From Phycisphaerae bacterium (GTDB lineage Bacteria; Planctomycetota; Phycisphaerae; Phycisphaerales; SM1A02): 29,259 bases of DNA. The translations under genes and the position numbers were made by a program. The notes beneath the pieces are model-generated. The model was given only the letters and a program-made list of their open reading frames with translations, had not been told where the DNA came from and did no database searches. The stretch is from assembly GCA_002718515.1 (NCBI GenBank), contig PBEX01000014.1, forward strand, positions 40,150 through 69,408, given 5' to 3'. Shown piece after piece: positions 1-8,442 of this stretch; positions within the stretch are counted from its first letter, which is position 1, and each line of letters starts with the position of its first letter.

Positions 1-16
1 GACCCCAAGGAGATGA

Positions 17-265
17 ATGACAATGGAAAGAGCTGAAATTGAAGCTAAAGTGATTGATATTGTGTCCGCACAACTAGGTGTTGACAAAACAGAGGTCACC
101 CTTGCATCAAGTTTTGCAAATGACCTGAATGCAGACAGTTTAGACACTGTTGAACTCGTGATGGAACTTGAGGATTCATTCTCAACATCCATTCCAGACG
201 AAGAAGCAGAGCAGATTCAAACAGTCGGTAATGCAGTTGACTTTATCGTCAGCGCGACGTCTTAA
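17..265 (+). CDS. acpP: Acyl carrier protein
   Basis: This 82-residue acidic protein is the acyl carrier of type II fatty acid synthesis in the cytoplasm. It carries growing acyl chains on a phosphopantetheine arm. The arm attaches to Ser41 in the DSL motif ([14 protein letters not shown]), which is plainly visible. Length and the four-helix pattern match the family. An AAGGAG ribosome site at 7-12 precedes the start. ATG 17 and ATG 23 both fit; the second gives better spacing, so the N-terminus is uncertain by two residues. fabF follows 12 nt downstream, the classical acpP-fabF pair. Identification is secure. Confidence 0.97.
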   Translation: MTMERAEIEAKVIDIVSAQLGVDKTEVTLASSFANDLNADSLDTVELVMELEDSFSTSIPDEEAEQIQTVGNAVDFIVSATS

Positions 266-277
266 AAGGAACGAATA

Positions 278-1534
278 GTGGCAGCACAACAGCACCGTCG
301 CGTGGTCGTTACTGGCCTCGGGGCGATATCCAATCTCGGTCACGATGTACCATCGACATGGGCAGGGCTACTTGAAGGTCGCTCTGGCATTGGTCCAATT
401 ACGGCGTTTGAACAAGACGAACGCTGGGTCACAACGATTGCTGGTGAAGTGAAGGACTGGGATCCTGCCACAAAGTTAGACCGCGGGGAAATCAAGAAAA
501 CTGACCGCTTCGCGCAACTCGCCCTCTGGGCAGCCATTGAAGCGATGGAATCGTCAGGACTCAATTGGGAGGATGGCGACCCATATCGAAATGGTGTTGT
601 GATTGGTTCTGGAGTTGGCGGTATTCAAACAATCGAACATTACGATGGCATCCTTCGCGAGAAGGGCCCCCGTCGACTAAGCCCCTTTACCGTTCCAAAG
701 TTGATGGTGAATGCTGGTGCGGGCAATGTATCTATTCGATTTAACTTACGCGGTGTCAATGCATCACCTGCAACTGCATGTGCGACAGGTGGTCACGCAC
801 TCGCTGAAGCATACATGTTCATCGCAACCAACCAAGCAGACTTTATTCTTGCTGGCGGTGCTGAAGCAGCAGTCTCGCCTGTGTGCGTGAGTTCTTTCTC
901 AGCAATGAAAGCCCTGTCAACTCGTAACGAGGAGCCAACGCTTGCGTCAAGACCATTTGATGCAAATCGCGACGGGTTTGTGCTCGCTGAGGGTGGTGCT
1001 GTGCTTGCAGTTGAGTCACTTGAGCATGCACAAGCACGCGGCGCAACAATTTACGCTGAGATTCTCGGATTTGGTATTTCAGGCGACGCTGGCCACATTG
1101 CTGCTCCTGATGCTGAAGGGCTTGGTGCAAAAGCAGCGATGGCTGCAGCACTCAGACATGCACAGTTAGATCCTACAGCAGTTGATTACATCAACGCGCA
1201 CGGCACATCGACGCCGCTCGGCGATGCCGCAGAAGTTGCAGCAGTCAAGGGATTGTTCGGCGACCACGCCTACAGCCTTGCAATGAGTTCAACAAAGTCC
1301 TGCACCGGTCACACGCTTGGTGCAGCGGGTGGTATTGAATCAATTGCAGTTGTGAAAGGTATTGCAGATGGTGTGATGCCTCCAACGATAAACCTAGATG
1401 AACCAGATGAGGGATTTGATCTCAACTTCGTTGCAAATGAACCACAAGAGAAAGCGATTAACGTCGCCCTCAATAACTCATTTGGCTTCGGCGGTCATAA
1501 CGTCTCACTTGCATTCGGCGCGTTCAGCGAGTAA
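278..1534 (+). CDS. fabF: Beta-ketoacyl-ACP synthase II
   Basis: This 418-residue condensing enzyme extends acyl-ACP with malonyl-ACP. The thiolase-fold triad is complete: the nucleophile Cys168 in TACATGG, His308 in NAHGTSTPLGD, and His345 in a KSCTGHTLGAAG context with Lys340. The C-terminal NNSFGFGGHN motif is also present. The start is GTG, supported by AAGGA at 266-270 with 7-nt spacing. It lies 12 nt after acpP and is probably co-transcribed with it. Length is normal for FabF. It converges with the PagL-like gene and I see no clear terminator in the 23-nt gap. Confidence 0.97.
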   Translation: MAAQQHRRVVVTGLGAISNLGHDVPSTWAGLLEGRSGIGPITAFEQDERWVTTIAGEVKDWDPATKLDRGEIKKTDRFAQLALWAAIEAMESSGLNWEDGDPYRNGVVIGSGVGGIQTIEHYDGILREKGPRRLSPFTVPKLMVNAGAGNVSIRFNLRGVNASPATACATGGHALAEAYMFIATNQADFILAGGAEAAVSPVCVSSFSAMKALSTRNEEPTLASRPFDANRDGFVLAEGGAVLAVESLEHAQARGATIYAEILGFGISGDAGHIAAPDAEGLGAKAAMAAALRHAQLDPTAVDYINAHGTSTPLGDAAEVAAVKGLFGDHAYSLAMSSTKSCTGHTLGAAGGIESIAVVKGIADGVMPPTINLDEPDEGFDLNFVANEPQEKAINVALNNSFGFGGHNVSLAFGAFSE

Positions 1535-1557
1535 CCGATACGAAATTCTGTTTATAC

Positions 1558-2178
1558 TCAGAACGGGAAAGAAATGCCGGTCCACAGTTGCCAACTGTCA
1601 CGGCCGGGGTTGGTGTCATACGTGTTTGCGTTTGAAATGTGATGCCAACGCAAACCAATAAGCCATCTCGCGTCATTGTTCATCGCAAACGAACAACCGA
1701 AGCCCGCTTGCGGTGTAAAGTTAAACTTTGAACCGCCAATTGGAACATTCTCACTTGTGCGAAGCATGCCCGCTCCGCCTTCCAAGAAGAACGAAAAATC
1801 ATCGCGCTTCACTGCATGCCATCTGAGTTGAAGCGTAAAGTTAAAACCATTTGCACCACCACCAACTTGGTCAACATCCATGAAGAGGAAGCCAAGGTCG
1901 ATGGATAAATCATCCTCTGCAAAGTATTCAAACTCTAGTCCAACGGTTGTCAAACTGTTGTCTGAATCCTTCACATCTTTGCCATACCCGCCAACGATGC
2001 CCCATCGCCAAGTGTCGGGTGTTCCCCAAGCCAGCACGCTGTTGTCAATGTCTACGCCTTCAGTCGCAGTCGCGTCACTTTCTTCTACGGGCTGCTCAAA
2101 GGCGAGCGTCGCAGAAGTGTTTATTGAAGGGAGTTGAGTTGTGAGGGGGGTTGTGGCAAGAATAAGTGGAATAATCAT
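1558..2178 (-). CDS. PagL-like lipid A 3-O-deacylase / acyloxyacyl hydrolase
   Basis: About 206 residues with a hydrophobic N-terminal export segment and a barrel-like body of alternating aromatic strands ending in Phe (GISFPF), as outer membrane beta-barrels do. Near the C-terminus the HISNAN segment (His180, Ser182, Asn183) matches the His-x-Ser-Asn active-site signature of PagL, which removes the 3-O acyl chain of lipid A in the outer membrane. I start at ATG 2178 (MIIPLILATT), preceded by AGGA. The open frame runs further upstream, but that extension enters the tRNA-Glu gene and the terminator hairpin and is rejected. Deacylase activity is inferred from the family; the overall fold call is fairly firm. 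Confidence 0.8.
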   Translation of the reverse strand: MIIPLILATTPLTTQLPSINTSATLAFEQPVEESDATATEGVDIDNSVLAWGTPDTWRWGIVGGYGKDVKDSDNSLTTVGLEFEYFAEDDLSIDLGFLFMDVDQVGGGANGFNFTLQLRWHAVKRDDFSFFLEGGAGMLRTSENVPIGGSKFNFTPQAGFGCSFAMNNDARWLIGLRWHHISNANTYDTNPGRDSWQLWTGISFPF

Positions 2179-2194
2179 CCTGCGAATCCTACTA

Positions 2195-2219
2195 AAAAAT
2201 GGCGGAGACCGCCATTTTT
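2195..2219 (-). terminator. Perfect hairpin with flanking A/T tracts
   Basis: An 11-bp perfect inverted repeat (AAAAATGGCGG, loop AGA, CCGCCATTTTT) has T-rich sequence on the exit side of both strands, so it can act in either direction. It lies 32 nt past the 3' end of tRNA-Glu and most simply terminates that transcript. It also sits only 16 nt before the PagL-like start codon. Confidence 0.8.
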
Positions 2220-2250
2220 CTGCCAGCATTGGGGCTGGCTTCTCTTCAAA

Positions 2251-2324
2251 TGATCCCAAGGGGATTCGAACCCCTGTTCCCAGGATGAAAACCTGATGTC
2301 CTGACCTGACTAGACGATGGGACC
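2251..2324 (-). tRNA. tRNA-Glu (anticodon TTC)
   Basis: The minus strand folds into a complete cloverleaf. The seven-pair acceptor stem is GGTCCCA/TGGGATC with one G-U and discriminator A. The anticodon stem TCAGG/CCTGG encloses loop TTTTCAT, and the T-arm is AGGGG-TTCGAAT-CCCCT. The anticodon TTC is at 2289-2287. The D-arm resembles E. coli tRNA-Glu (TCGTCTAG). The 3' CCA is not encoded, so it must be added by tRNA nucleotidyltransferase. A hairpin terminator follows downstream. Confidence 0.97.
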
Positions 2325-2388
2325 GTTTTTAAGGATGGGAAATGATAACGGATTCCCGTACTTTCTGCATCAGTGTATCCTTTGAATA

Positions 2389-3081
2389 ATGAACTTTGTT
2401 CTATGCATCATCTTGCCCATATCCATCTTCTTGATGCCTCCAGAGGGGTTTAGGGAGCGTCTTGCTGGCGTGAGGGATGGTGTAGATAATCGTTGTGAGG
2501 GTTTTTCTGCGCTCATTGACTTGATCTGGACAGATTCCCAAGTCGGCACGACTCGCCAAGACATTGACCTCGCAGTGCAGTCCCCAGAGTATTTCCGTGG
2601 AACGTGGTTTGAGGTTGATGGAACAGTTGAGCAAATTTCGCCTCTGCCTGAGCCAGAGTGGAACAACGTCGCTGAATGTTTTCTACGTGCGAGCAATGGC
2701 GAACTCATGATTCTCTACGCCCTGGATGGAACGGCGTTGCCGTTACAGTCCTCGTTGTCAGGCCAAGCGGTGTTCTACAAAACAATCGAACTCAAAAGCA
2801 GAGATGGTCAATTGAGAAACTACCCCGCCTTCGTCACTGATGTTCAATTTTTGAAATGGGGGAAGCAAACGGACTTCCCCATCTACATGCTTTTGCCAAT
2901 CGTTTGCGCTGGTGCAATATTGCTGGGCTTGCTCTACCGCCTCACTTCTAAGTCGCAGCGTGCGAAGCCAAAGCTCACTCACATTGAAGATGAGCCGGTC
3001 AATGCTACGGGGCAAGAATTGTCTGACGACCCCGCAGAAGCACTCTCACAATTGTATGATTCATCGAGAGATTCTTCATGA
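2389..3081 (+). CDS. Membrane-anchored protein of unknown function, coupled to aroB
   Basis: A 230-residue protein I do not recognise. The N-terminus (MNFVLCIILPISIFLMP) is a signal peptide or anchor. Residues of roughly 60-160 form a mixed beta domain (GTWFEVDGTVEQISPLP) that resembles small extracytoplasmic beta-barrel domains, but no family is clear. A strong transmembrane helix follows (IYMLLPIVCAGAILLGLLY), then a charged, acidic cytosolic tail. The stop overlaps the aroB start as ATGA, implying translational coupling. No strong ribosome site precedes ATG 2389. Function cannot be assigned. Confidence 0.75.
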   Translation: MNFVLCIILPISIFLMPPEGFRERLAGVRDGVDNRCEGFSALIDLIWTDSQVGTTRQDIDLAVQSPEYFRGTWFEVDGTVEQISPLPEPEWNNVAECFLRASNGELMILYALDGTALPLQSSLSGQAVFYKTIELKSRDGQLRNYPAFVTDVQFLKWGKQTDFPIYMLLPIVCAGAILLGLLYRLTSKSQRAKPKLTHIEDEPVNATGQELSDDPAEALSQLYDSSRDSS

Positions 3082-4145
3082 ATACGCTGACAGTACAACT
3101 TGGCAACCGTTCATACGACATCATTGTCGGTGCGGGATGTCTTGATGTCATCAATGAACATGTTCAGAACGAATCTACGTTCATGCTCTTTGATGACAAC
3201 ATCCAGCAGTACGCTGCGTCAATCAAATCAAGTGCGAGCATGGCTTTTCACTCAACCGAACAAACAAAAGTGCTTCCATCAATCGAATCGATTTGTCAAT
3301 CGATGCGAATTGCAGGGATCGACCGGTCAAGTTCGCTGATTGCAATGGGGGGCGGCGTGACGGGTGATGTTGGTGGGTATGCCGCAGCAAGTTACATGCG
3401 GGGCATTGGGTGCATCCAGGTTCCGACGACGCTGCTTGCAATGGTTGACGCATCGATTGGCGGAAAGACCGGCGTCAACATGCAAGCAAGTGACGGCGAG
3501 CTCTTCAAGAACATGATTGGTGCGTTTTGGCAACCATCTCTCGTTGTTGCTGATGTCACGACATTAAAAACACTTGACGAGCGCCAACTCAGGTGCGGTG
3601 TAGCAGAGTGCATCAAGCACGCATTGCTTGGGCATGGCGACTTAATGGCATTGCTGCAATCCAAACGAGATGCAATCCTGAACTGTGATGAAGACGTGTT
3701 CATCGAGCTTGTCACACAAAGCGCAGCGATTAAGAAAGAAGTCGTCGAATCGGATGAACGCGAAACGGGAAGTCGGGCACTGTTGAATTTAGGGCACACG
3801 TTTGCTCACGCCATTGAACCAATCAAGGAACTCGATTTGTATCACGGCGAGGCGGTTGCCATCGGTCTTTGTGCTGCTGCAGCGCTCAGTGAAGCAATGG
3901 GACGTATTGATGCTACGAAAGTCGACAATGTTCGCGAGCTCGTTTCCGCTTATGGATTGCCTACCTCGCTTCCAGTTCCACAATCTGTAGAAATGCTCAA
4001 TGAACGCATGCAGTCAGACAAAAAGCACGAGGGGTCAACAACACGATTCATCGTACTCGGGGAATCGGGCGGTGAGATTGCTGAAGATGTCGATGAGCAA
4101 TTGGTGGCGCTCGCATGGGCATCTGTGGGCGGTCAACTCGGATAA
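3078..4145 (+). CDS. aroB: 3-dehydroquinate synthase
   Basis: This 355-residue NAD-dependent, metal-dependent enzyme converts DAHP to 3-dehydroquinate, the second step of the shikimate pathway. The NAD-binding glycine stretch GGGVTGDVGG (91-100), VPTTLLAMVDASIGGKTGVN and the metal ligands Glu177 (VAECIKH), His240 (NLGHTFAHA) and His256 (YHGEAVAIG) are all present. Length is normal. The ATG start overlaps the preceding stop by 4 bp (ATGA), with GAGAG upstream. No other aro gene is nearby. Confidence 0.97.
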   Translation: MNTLTVQLGNRSYDIIVGAGCLDVINEHVQNESTFMLFDDNIQQYAASIKSSASMAFHSTEQTKVLPSIESICQSMRIAGIDRSSSLIAMGGGVTGDVGGYAAASYMRGIGCIQVPTTLLAMVDASIGGKTGVNMQASDGELFKNMIGAFWQPSLVVADVTTLKTLDERQLRCGVAECIKHALLGHGDLMALLQSKRDAILNCDEDVFIELVTQSAAIKKEVVESDERETGSRALLNLGHTFAHAIEPIKELDLYHGEAVAIGLCAAAALSEAMGRIDATKVDNVRELVSAYGLPTSLPVPQSVEMLNERMQSDKKHEGSTTRFIVLGESGGEIAEDVDEQLVALAWASVGGQLG

Positions 4146-4227
4146 CTCCAATAATCAAGCGATTTCAATTGTGCTTCCGATAAGGTACTGTTGGTTATGT
4201 GATTTTTAAACCAGAGAGAGGTACTTT

Positions 4228-5187
4228 TTGAGAACGTTTGCAATTGTGAACCAAAAAGGCGGCTGCGGTAAGACGACAACCGCAATTAACATCGCGGCTG
4301 TCTACGCTAAAAGAGGATTGCGGACACTCATCGTCGACATGGACCCGCAAGCGCACTGCGCAGCAGGCCTCGGCGTTCCTGAAGAACAAATTCAATCCCA
4401 TATCGGTGATGCTATGGTGGGGCATCACGATCATGGGTTGGATAAAGATGACTACCTGTGGGAAGTGACTCGTAACTTGCATCTAGCACCTAGTACGATG
4501 ATGCTTTCAGCACTTGAGGCCCCAGGTAGCGCGCTTCATCAGTTGCCTGACCGTGACCGTCGGCTTGAAAGTTTGCTCAATCTGTGGAGCGACCATTTCG
4601 ACAGATGCATCATCGACTGCCCCCCGAACATTGGCTTGCTCACGTACAACGCGCTGAGGGCTGCGACCGAGGCAATCATTCCAGTTGAAACAGGGTACTT
4701 CTCGATTCGTGGTGCTCGTCGCCAGCGAAAAACAATCGAAGCATTGATTGCTCGCATCGGGAAACCGGTTGCATGCCGCATTCTGCCGTCGATTCATCGT
4801 CCTTCACCGCTTGCTCGTACGCTGCTTCAACGGCTCCAAGAATCATTTGCTCCTGAAGTTGCACCATGCGTCATTCGTGACCATGAAACACTGCGAGAGG
4901 CAGCAAGTTTTGGACAGCCGGTCGTAGACTTCGCTCCGGACAGTGATGCTGAGCGTGATTTTACTTCGCTTGTTGAGTGGCTAGAAGACATTCACGTTGA
5001 AAAACCGATTGTCGAGATTCAATCTGCCCCAACAAACAGAGCAGCGGAACTCGCAAGGCGAGTTGCGTCGAAGCCAACGCCTCCTGAAGGCTTCCCTGAG
5101 CCAACCATCGCTGAAGAACATAACAACGATTCAGCAGTCATCGGAAAGATTACGCCATCTGAGGATATCGATGTCTCCAAGTTCTGA
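4228..5187 (+). CDS. ParA/Soj-family ATPase (orphan)
   Basis: A 319-residue P-loop ATPase of the ParA/MinD superfamily. The deviant Walker A KGGCGKTT (10-17) has both lysines. The DMDPQAH motif at 37-43 and Walker B IIDCPPN (Asp130) follow. Such proteins position chromosomes, plasmids or protein complexes using an ATP-dependent dimer cycle on DNA or membrane. Residues past 250 are a Pro/Glu/Ala-rich, probably disordered tail. I take TTG 4228 as the start because GAGAGAGG lies just upstream and the P-loop begins at the normal distance. No parB is present. The next gene overlaps its end by 17 bp, so its product is the likely partner. A chromosome segregation role is not shown. Confidence 0.88.
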   Translation: MRTFAIVNQKGGCGKTTTAINIAAVYAKRGLRTLIVDMDPQAHCAAGLGVPEEQIQSHIGDAMVGHHDHGLDKDDYLWEVTRNLHLAPSTMMLSALEAPGSALHQLPDRDRRLESLLNLWSDHFDRCIIDCPPNIGLLTYNALRAATEAIIPVETGYFSIRGARRQRKTIEALIARIGKPVACRILPSIHRPSPLARTLLQRLQESFAPEVAPCVIRDHETLREAASFGQPVVDFAPDSDAERDFTSLVEWLEDIHVEKPIVEIQSAPTNRAAELARRVASKPTPPEGFPEPTIAEEHNNDSAVIGKITPSEDIDVSKF

Positions 5188-6340
5188 ACAATACGCTCAA
5201 ATTGCTGCTCTCTTTACGACAGCAGAAGACGCAGCAGTTCAAACAACTGTTGAGTTATTGATACCAGCGCATTTGCCAGTTCAAGGCGGACTTTGGTTGG
5301 TGCCGTATGCTGGAAGAGCAGCAGGAAGTGGCAACGCAATGCTTGTCAGAATGCACGATGAAACGATTGACTTCGCTTCGATTGGAAACATGCCAGTTGA
5401 ACTTGAATCGTGTCGTTCAATTGAAACGATTTTAAACAACTTGGATACGCCAGTATCCCATTGGATCGTTCAGCCCCCAACAGATGGCGACGCTGTTTCT
5501 CTTCTGCATGGCGATCCTGATGTCATCACACTGTTATCGGGTGCTGACCAAGCAGCAGTTGTGGGCGCGTACCGATTGCTCAAAAGTTTTGTGACTGCTG
5601 CAAAGGACCAAGACAGTTTGCCACCTATTCGCATCGTCATTGTTGGCGCAGAAGAACGCGCTGCAAACGACGCCTCGAGCAGAATCGTTCAAACAGCAAA
5701 ACATCAACTTGGCTTGCACGTTGAGGTAGGGCATCCGCTCCCTGCAATGGGTTCACAATCAAAGGTTCAATCTCAATGCAGTATTCCTCGTTCATGCAAC
5801 CTTATTGATTTATTAAGTCGCTTGCGTACAAGTTCAACGCAAGAAGATGTCTTAGAAACTACTCAGCGAGTCCTTCCGGAATTTCCGGTTGAGCAGATTG
5901 AAGAACAGGCAACTCCGCACATCGCGGAAGAAAGCGAGCAAGAAGTGCTTGTTGAAGACGCAGTCGTTGAAAAAGTCATTGCATCAGAAGCAACGCTTTC
6001 ATCCTATGTCGATGGCCTTCTTTCAATCAAGCCGCGATGCCCTGGACACACTGATATTGAACTTGCACTTGACAGTGAAGGCAATGTTCACGTCCTTGCT
6101 CATGCAGAGTCATTTAGAGAAACAACAATTGTTGCGGCATGGGTCAACAAACATCGCGACCTCATCAGCATGGCGTGTGGGGGAATTGAAATGAGTGCAA
6201 GTGGCGAAGTCATTCAACACTTCTTTACAGATGACGCGGTTTCAGTTGCTGAACTTCACGGAACTGGCGTGAAACTTCATCTCTTAACTGAGGTGCAAAC
6301 CGGCGGAAAATGCGTGCCCTTTAGCACTCCACTGAATTAA
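5171..6340 (+). CDS. ParA-coupled protein with a degenerate MinD-like middle region
   Basis: About 389 residues, unrecognised by name. The start ATG 5171 lies inside the end of the ParA-like gene (17-bp overlap); an open frame extends further upstream but entirely within that gene. Residues of about 98-192 (WIVQPP, VITLLSGADQAAVVGAYRLLKSF, IRIVIVGAEERAAN, then VEVGHPLP) follow the order of the distal MinD/FlhG fold: exit strand, A-Y-L-K helix, central strand, then a closing strand. No Walker A is seen. A Glu-rich linker (about 235-270) leads to a separate C-terminal domain (about 280-389). It may be a catalytically dead partner of the ATPase. That is inference from pattern, not a database hit. 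Confidence 0.75.
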   Translation: MSPSSEQYAQIAALFTTAEDAAVQTTVELLIPAHLPVQGGLWLVPYAGRAAGSGNAMLVRMHDETIDFASIGNMPVELESCRSIETILNNLDTPVSHWIVQPPTDGDAVSLLHGDPDVITLLSGADQAAVVGAYRLLKSFVTAAKDQDSLPPIRIVIVGAEERAANDASSRIVQTAKHQLGLHVEVGHPLPAMGSQSKVQSQCSIPRSCNLIDLLSRLRTSSTQEDVLETTQRVLPEFPVEQIEEQATPHIAEESEQEVLVEDAVVEKVIASEATLSSYVDGLLSIKPRCPGHTDIELALDSEGNVHVLAHAESFRETTIVAAWVNKHRDLISMACGGIEMSASGEVIQHFFTDDAVSVAELHGTGVKLHLLTEVQTGGKCVPFSTPLN

Positions 6341-7310
6341 AGACGCGTTGCCAAGCGCCATGCGCAAATGAATTCAATTCATCCTCAGTAAAACCAGCAT
6401 CTTTGAGTGCGCTTGCAAGAGCATGCAGGGCTGAGGGATGTTTGACGCCAATAGGTAGATACTTTGGTGTAAAACCACCATCAAAGTCAGAACCAAGTGC
6501 GACTTGGAAGTTGTTTCCGGCAAGTGCACAAAAGTGCAGCACATGTGTCACGCAATCTTCAATCGTCGCGGTGTGCGTTTCCCGATCAAATGGTTCAGCA
6601 AGGAATTGCGTGCATAAATTCAGACCAATGACGCCGCCGCGAGAGAGCAGTTCTTTGGCGTGGTCATCTCGCAAATTCCGCTGTGACTCTGAGTTGAGCA
6701 GTAATCGGCTATTGGAATGGCTTGCAATGATTGGTCCTCTTGCAATGTCAAACAATTGCTCAACACCTTCATCTGCTAAATGCGAAATGTCATGCACGAC
6801 GCCCGCTTCATCAAGTGCTGAAACAAGTTCCTTGCCTTCATCTGTAATTGGACCAAGCGAACGATTGCCTCCTGCGTATCTTGTTCCGTCTGACCAAGTG
6901 AGACCAACGGCTCTCAGCCCTTGCGCTCGCCACCAATTCACTTCATCTGGATTCCGGATTGGGTCTGCACCCTCCAATACGAGGAGCATTGACAAGTCAT
7001 CATCAACTGTGAGCCCATGCATTTGCTTTGTAATGAATCCCTCTTCTTCAAGTCGGTCGTATACAGCGAGTTGTTCTAAGCCTGCTCGGTGCGCGCCGTC
7101 GCGGTCATCCGATGAAGTGAATCCAAATGCGCCATTTGTGTGGGTTGTGTAAATCGTTCCAAAAAAAGTGCGAACAGGGCTATCGAGCAAATCCGGAACA
7201 GTGATACACGCTTCCTCTGGATTTGTGCTCTTTGTCAGAATGTCACGTCCCCGTACAGCCATCGAAGCCAAATCAAGATGTCCATCGATCCAATACACTT
7301 GCGATATCAT
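6321..7310 (-). CDS. Membrane dipeptidase family (peptidase M19)
   Basis: A roughly 329-residue zinc metallopeptidase of the renal dipeptidase family, which hydrolyses dipeptides. The amidohydrolase-type barrel ligands are visible: His11 and Asp13 (DGHLDLA), Glu113 (LVLEGADP), His177 (HDISHLAD) and His198 (ASHSNSR), and LGSDFDGG occurs near the C-terminus. I start at ATG 7310 (MISQVYW). The open frame extends 22 codons further but those residues precede the natural domain start. No signal peptide is seen, so it is probably cytoplasmic. The 3' end overlaps the convergent ParA-partner gene by 20 bp. Confidence 0.92.
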   Translation of the reverse strand: MISQVYWIDGHLDLASMAVRGRDILTKSTNPEEACITVPDLLDSPVRTFFGTIYTTHTNGAFGFTSSDDRDGAHRAGLEQLAVYDRLEEEGFITKQMHGLTVDDDLSMLLVLEGADPIRNPDEVNWWRAQGLRAVGLTWSDGTRYAGGNRSLGPITDEGKELVSALDEAGVVHDISHLADEGVEQLFDIARGPIIASHSNSRLLLNSESQRNLRDDHAKELLSRGGVIGLNLCTQFLAEPFDRETHTATIEDCVTHVLHFCALAGNNFQVALGSDFDGGFTPKYLPIGVKHPSALHALASALKDAGFTEDELNSFAHGAWQRVFNSVEC

Positions 7311-7330
7311 ACTGCGTGGATGCGTTGAGA

Positions 7331-7768
7331 ATGAAACCTTTAAGAGCGACCAAAGAAAGCAGAATGTATGCAGCAATCATTGCTGTTGCTGTTTGCGTCA
7401 TTTTTCTTGCCGCTGCATGGGTCACACCAAATCAGCGTGGTGTTGGAACGCACCATCAACTTGGCTTGCCGACATGCGGCTGGATTATTGCTGCGGACAT
7501 CCCTTGCCCAACGTGCGGGATGACGACTTCCTTCGCTCACGCCGTGCGAGGGCAGTTTTTGCAATCTCTTTTCGCTCAGCCGATGGGGCTCGTCTTAGCC
7601 ATCGTCACATTCCTAACCGGTATTATTGCCAGCATTACAGCAATTACGGGACGTTCTCTAGCCCTCATTTGGATGCCATATTGTGCCCGGAAGTATATTA
7701 TTCTTCTAGGCATCTTTGCGCTCCTCGCTTGGGGCTTTAAAATCCTTGCTTATCGCGGAGTTTTTTAA
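7331..7768 (+). CDS. DUF2752 small membrane protein
   Basis: 145 residues with three hydrophobic segments (about 13-31, 86-106, 120-141) and the Cys motif CPTCGMTTSFAHAVRG at 59-74, which is the hallmark of DUF2752 (usually CPxCGxTRA...RG). The function of the family is unknown. The start is ATG 7331; an in-frame ATG at 7364 (MYAAIIAV) is an alternative, and neither has a strong ribosome site. The stop overlaps the next start by one base (TAATG). It therefore heads a four-gene unit with two lipoproteins and a GT-like protein. Confidence 0.85.
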   Translation: MKPLRATKESRMYAAIIAVAVCVIFLAAAWVTPNQRGVGTHHQLGLPTCGWIIAADIPCPTCGMTTSFAHAVRGQFLQSLFAQPMGLVLAIVTFLTGIIASITAITGRSLALIWMPYCARKYIILLGIFALLAWGFKILAYRGVF

Positions 7769-8442
7769 TGAAACGTATTATTCTTTCAACCTTAATTTTG
7801 CTCACCTTCTTGTGTCTTGCAAGTTGCAACATCATTGGATTCGGTGGTGCAATGGCTCAAGCGCATGAAGATCAAATGCTCATTGAAAAACCAGCGGAGT
7901 ATGACTTGAGTGGTCAAACTGTCGCGGTGGTCATCGAAGCAGATTTGGTCATGCATTACGAACATCCCGGAATGGCAAACATCATTGCTGAAGCAGTTGC
8001 AGGGCGAATTGCAACGAATGTTCAAAACGTCAGAGTTCTTAGCCCAACGGATGTTGCTCACTGGCAATACACGACATCACAGTGGACGGCGATGTCATCC
8101 AGTGAGATTGTGAATGCATTGAAAGTGGACAGAGTAGTCTACATTCAGATTCAAAATTATAGACTTACGCCTCCTGGCAACCAGTGGCTTTGGGAAGGTC
8201 GCATCGATGCACTGATCGGTGTTATTGAGAAAAACAGTTTTGAACAAGATGGCTTTGATCAAACATATGAAATCAATTCAATCTTCCCACGGCGGCCAAG
8301 TGTGTTAACCCACGAAGAAGCAACGAAAGCAGACATTGAACGCGGTCTGTTGTCTGAGTTCATCAAGGAAACTGCTTGGCTATTCTACTTACATGAAGAA
8401 CCTAAAAACCCTGATCGGTACAGACCGGAGTTAGAACAATGA
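7768..8442 (+). CDS. Lipoprotein, first of a tandem paralogous pair
   Basis: 224 residues beginning with a lipoprotein signal; the lipobox LASC puts the lipidated Cys at position 20. The mature part carries the conserved blocks TVAVVIEADL, VRVLSPTDV and VVYIQIQNYRL, and ends in LFYLHEEP. The same order of blocks is found in the next gene (TAVFVDD, TTLISPQDI, VVYVEMTAFAL, MFYLHYTG), so the two are diverged duplicates. I do not recognise a named family. The blocks look like alternating strands and helices of a periplasmic alpha/beta domain. It starts by 1-bp overlap with the DUF2752 gene and ends with ATGA overlap with its paralogue. Confidence 0.85.
   Translation: MKRIILSTLILLTFLCLASCNIIGFGGAMAQAHEDQMLIEKPAEYDLSGQTVAVVIEADLVMHYEHPGMANIIAEAVAGRIATNVQNVRVLSPTDVAHWQYTTSQWTAMSSSEIVNALKVDRVVYIQIQNYRLTPPGNQWLWEGRIDALIGVIEKNSFEQDGFDQTYEINSIFPRRPSVLTHEEATKADIERGLLSEFIKETAWLFYLHEEPKNPDRYRPELEQ

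Noticed and set aside
2179..2259. Upstream extension of the PagL-like open frame
   Set aside because: It covers the terminator hairpin and the 3' end of tRNA-Glu, has no signal peptide and ATG 2178 has a ribosome site.
4997..5170. Upstream extension of the ParA-partner frame
   Set aside because: It lies wholly inside the ParA-like gene in another phase; ATG 5171 gives a short overlap.
6403..7152. 249-codon plus-strand frame antisense to the M19 peptidase
   Set aside because: Ser/Pro/Cys-rich composition typical of an antisense shadow; the M19 motifs on the minus strand are unambiguous.
7168..7740. 190-codon frame overlapping the M19 start and the DUF2752 gene
   Set aside because: Cys-rich, low-plausibility translation; shadow of the DUF2752 gene, whose CPTCGM motif is in the other phase.
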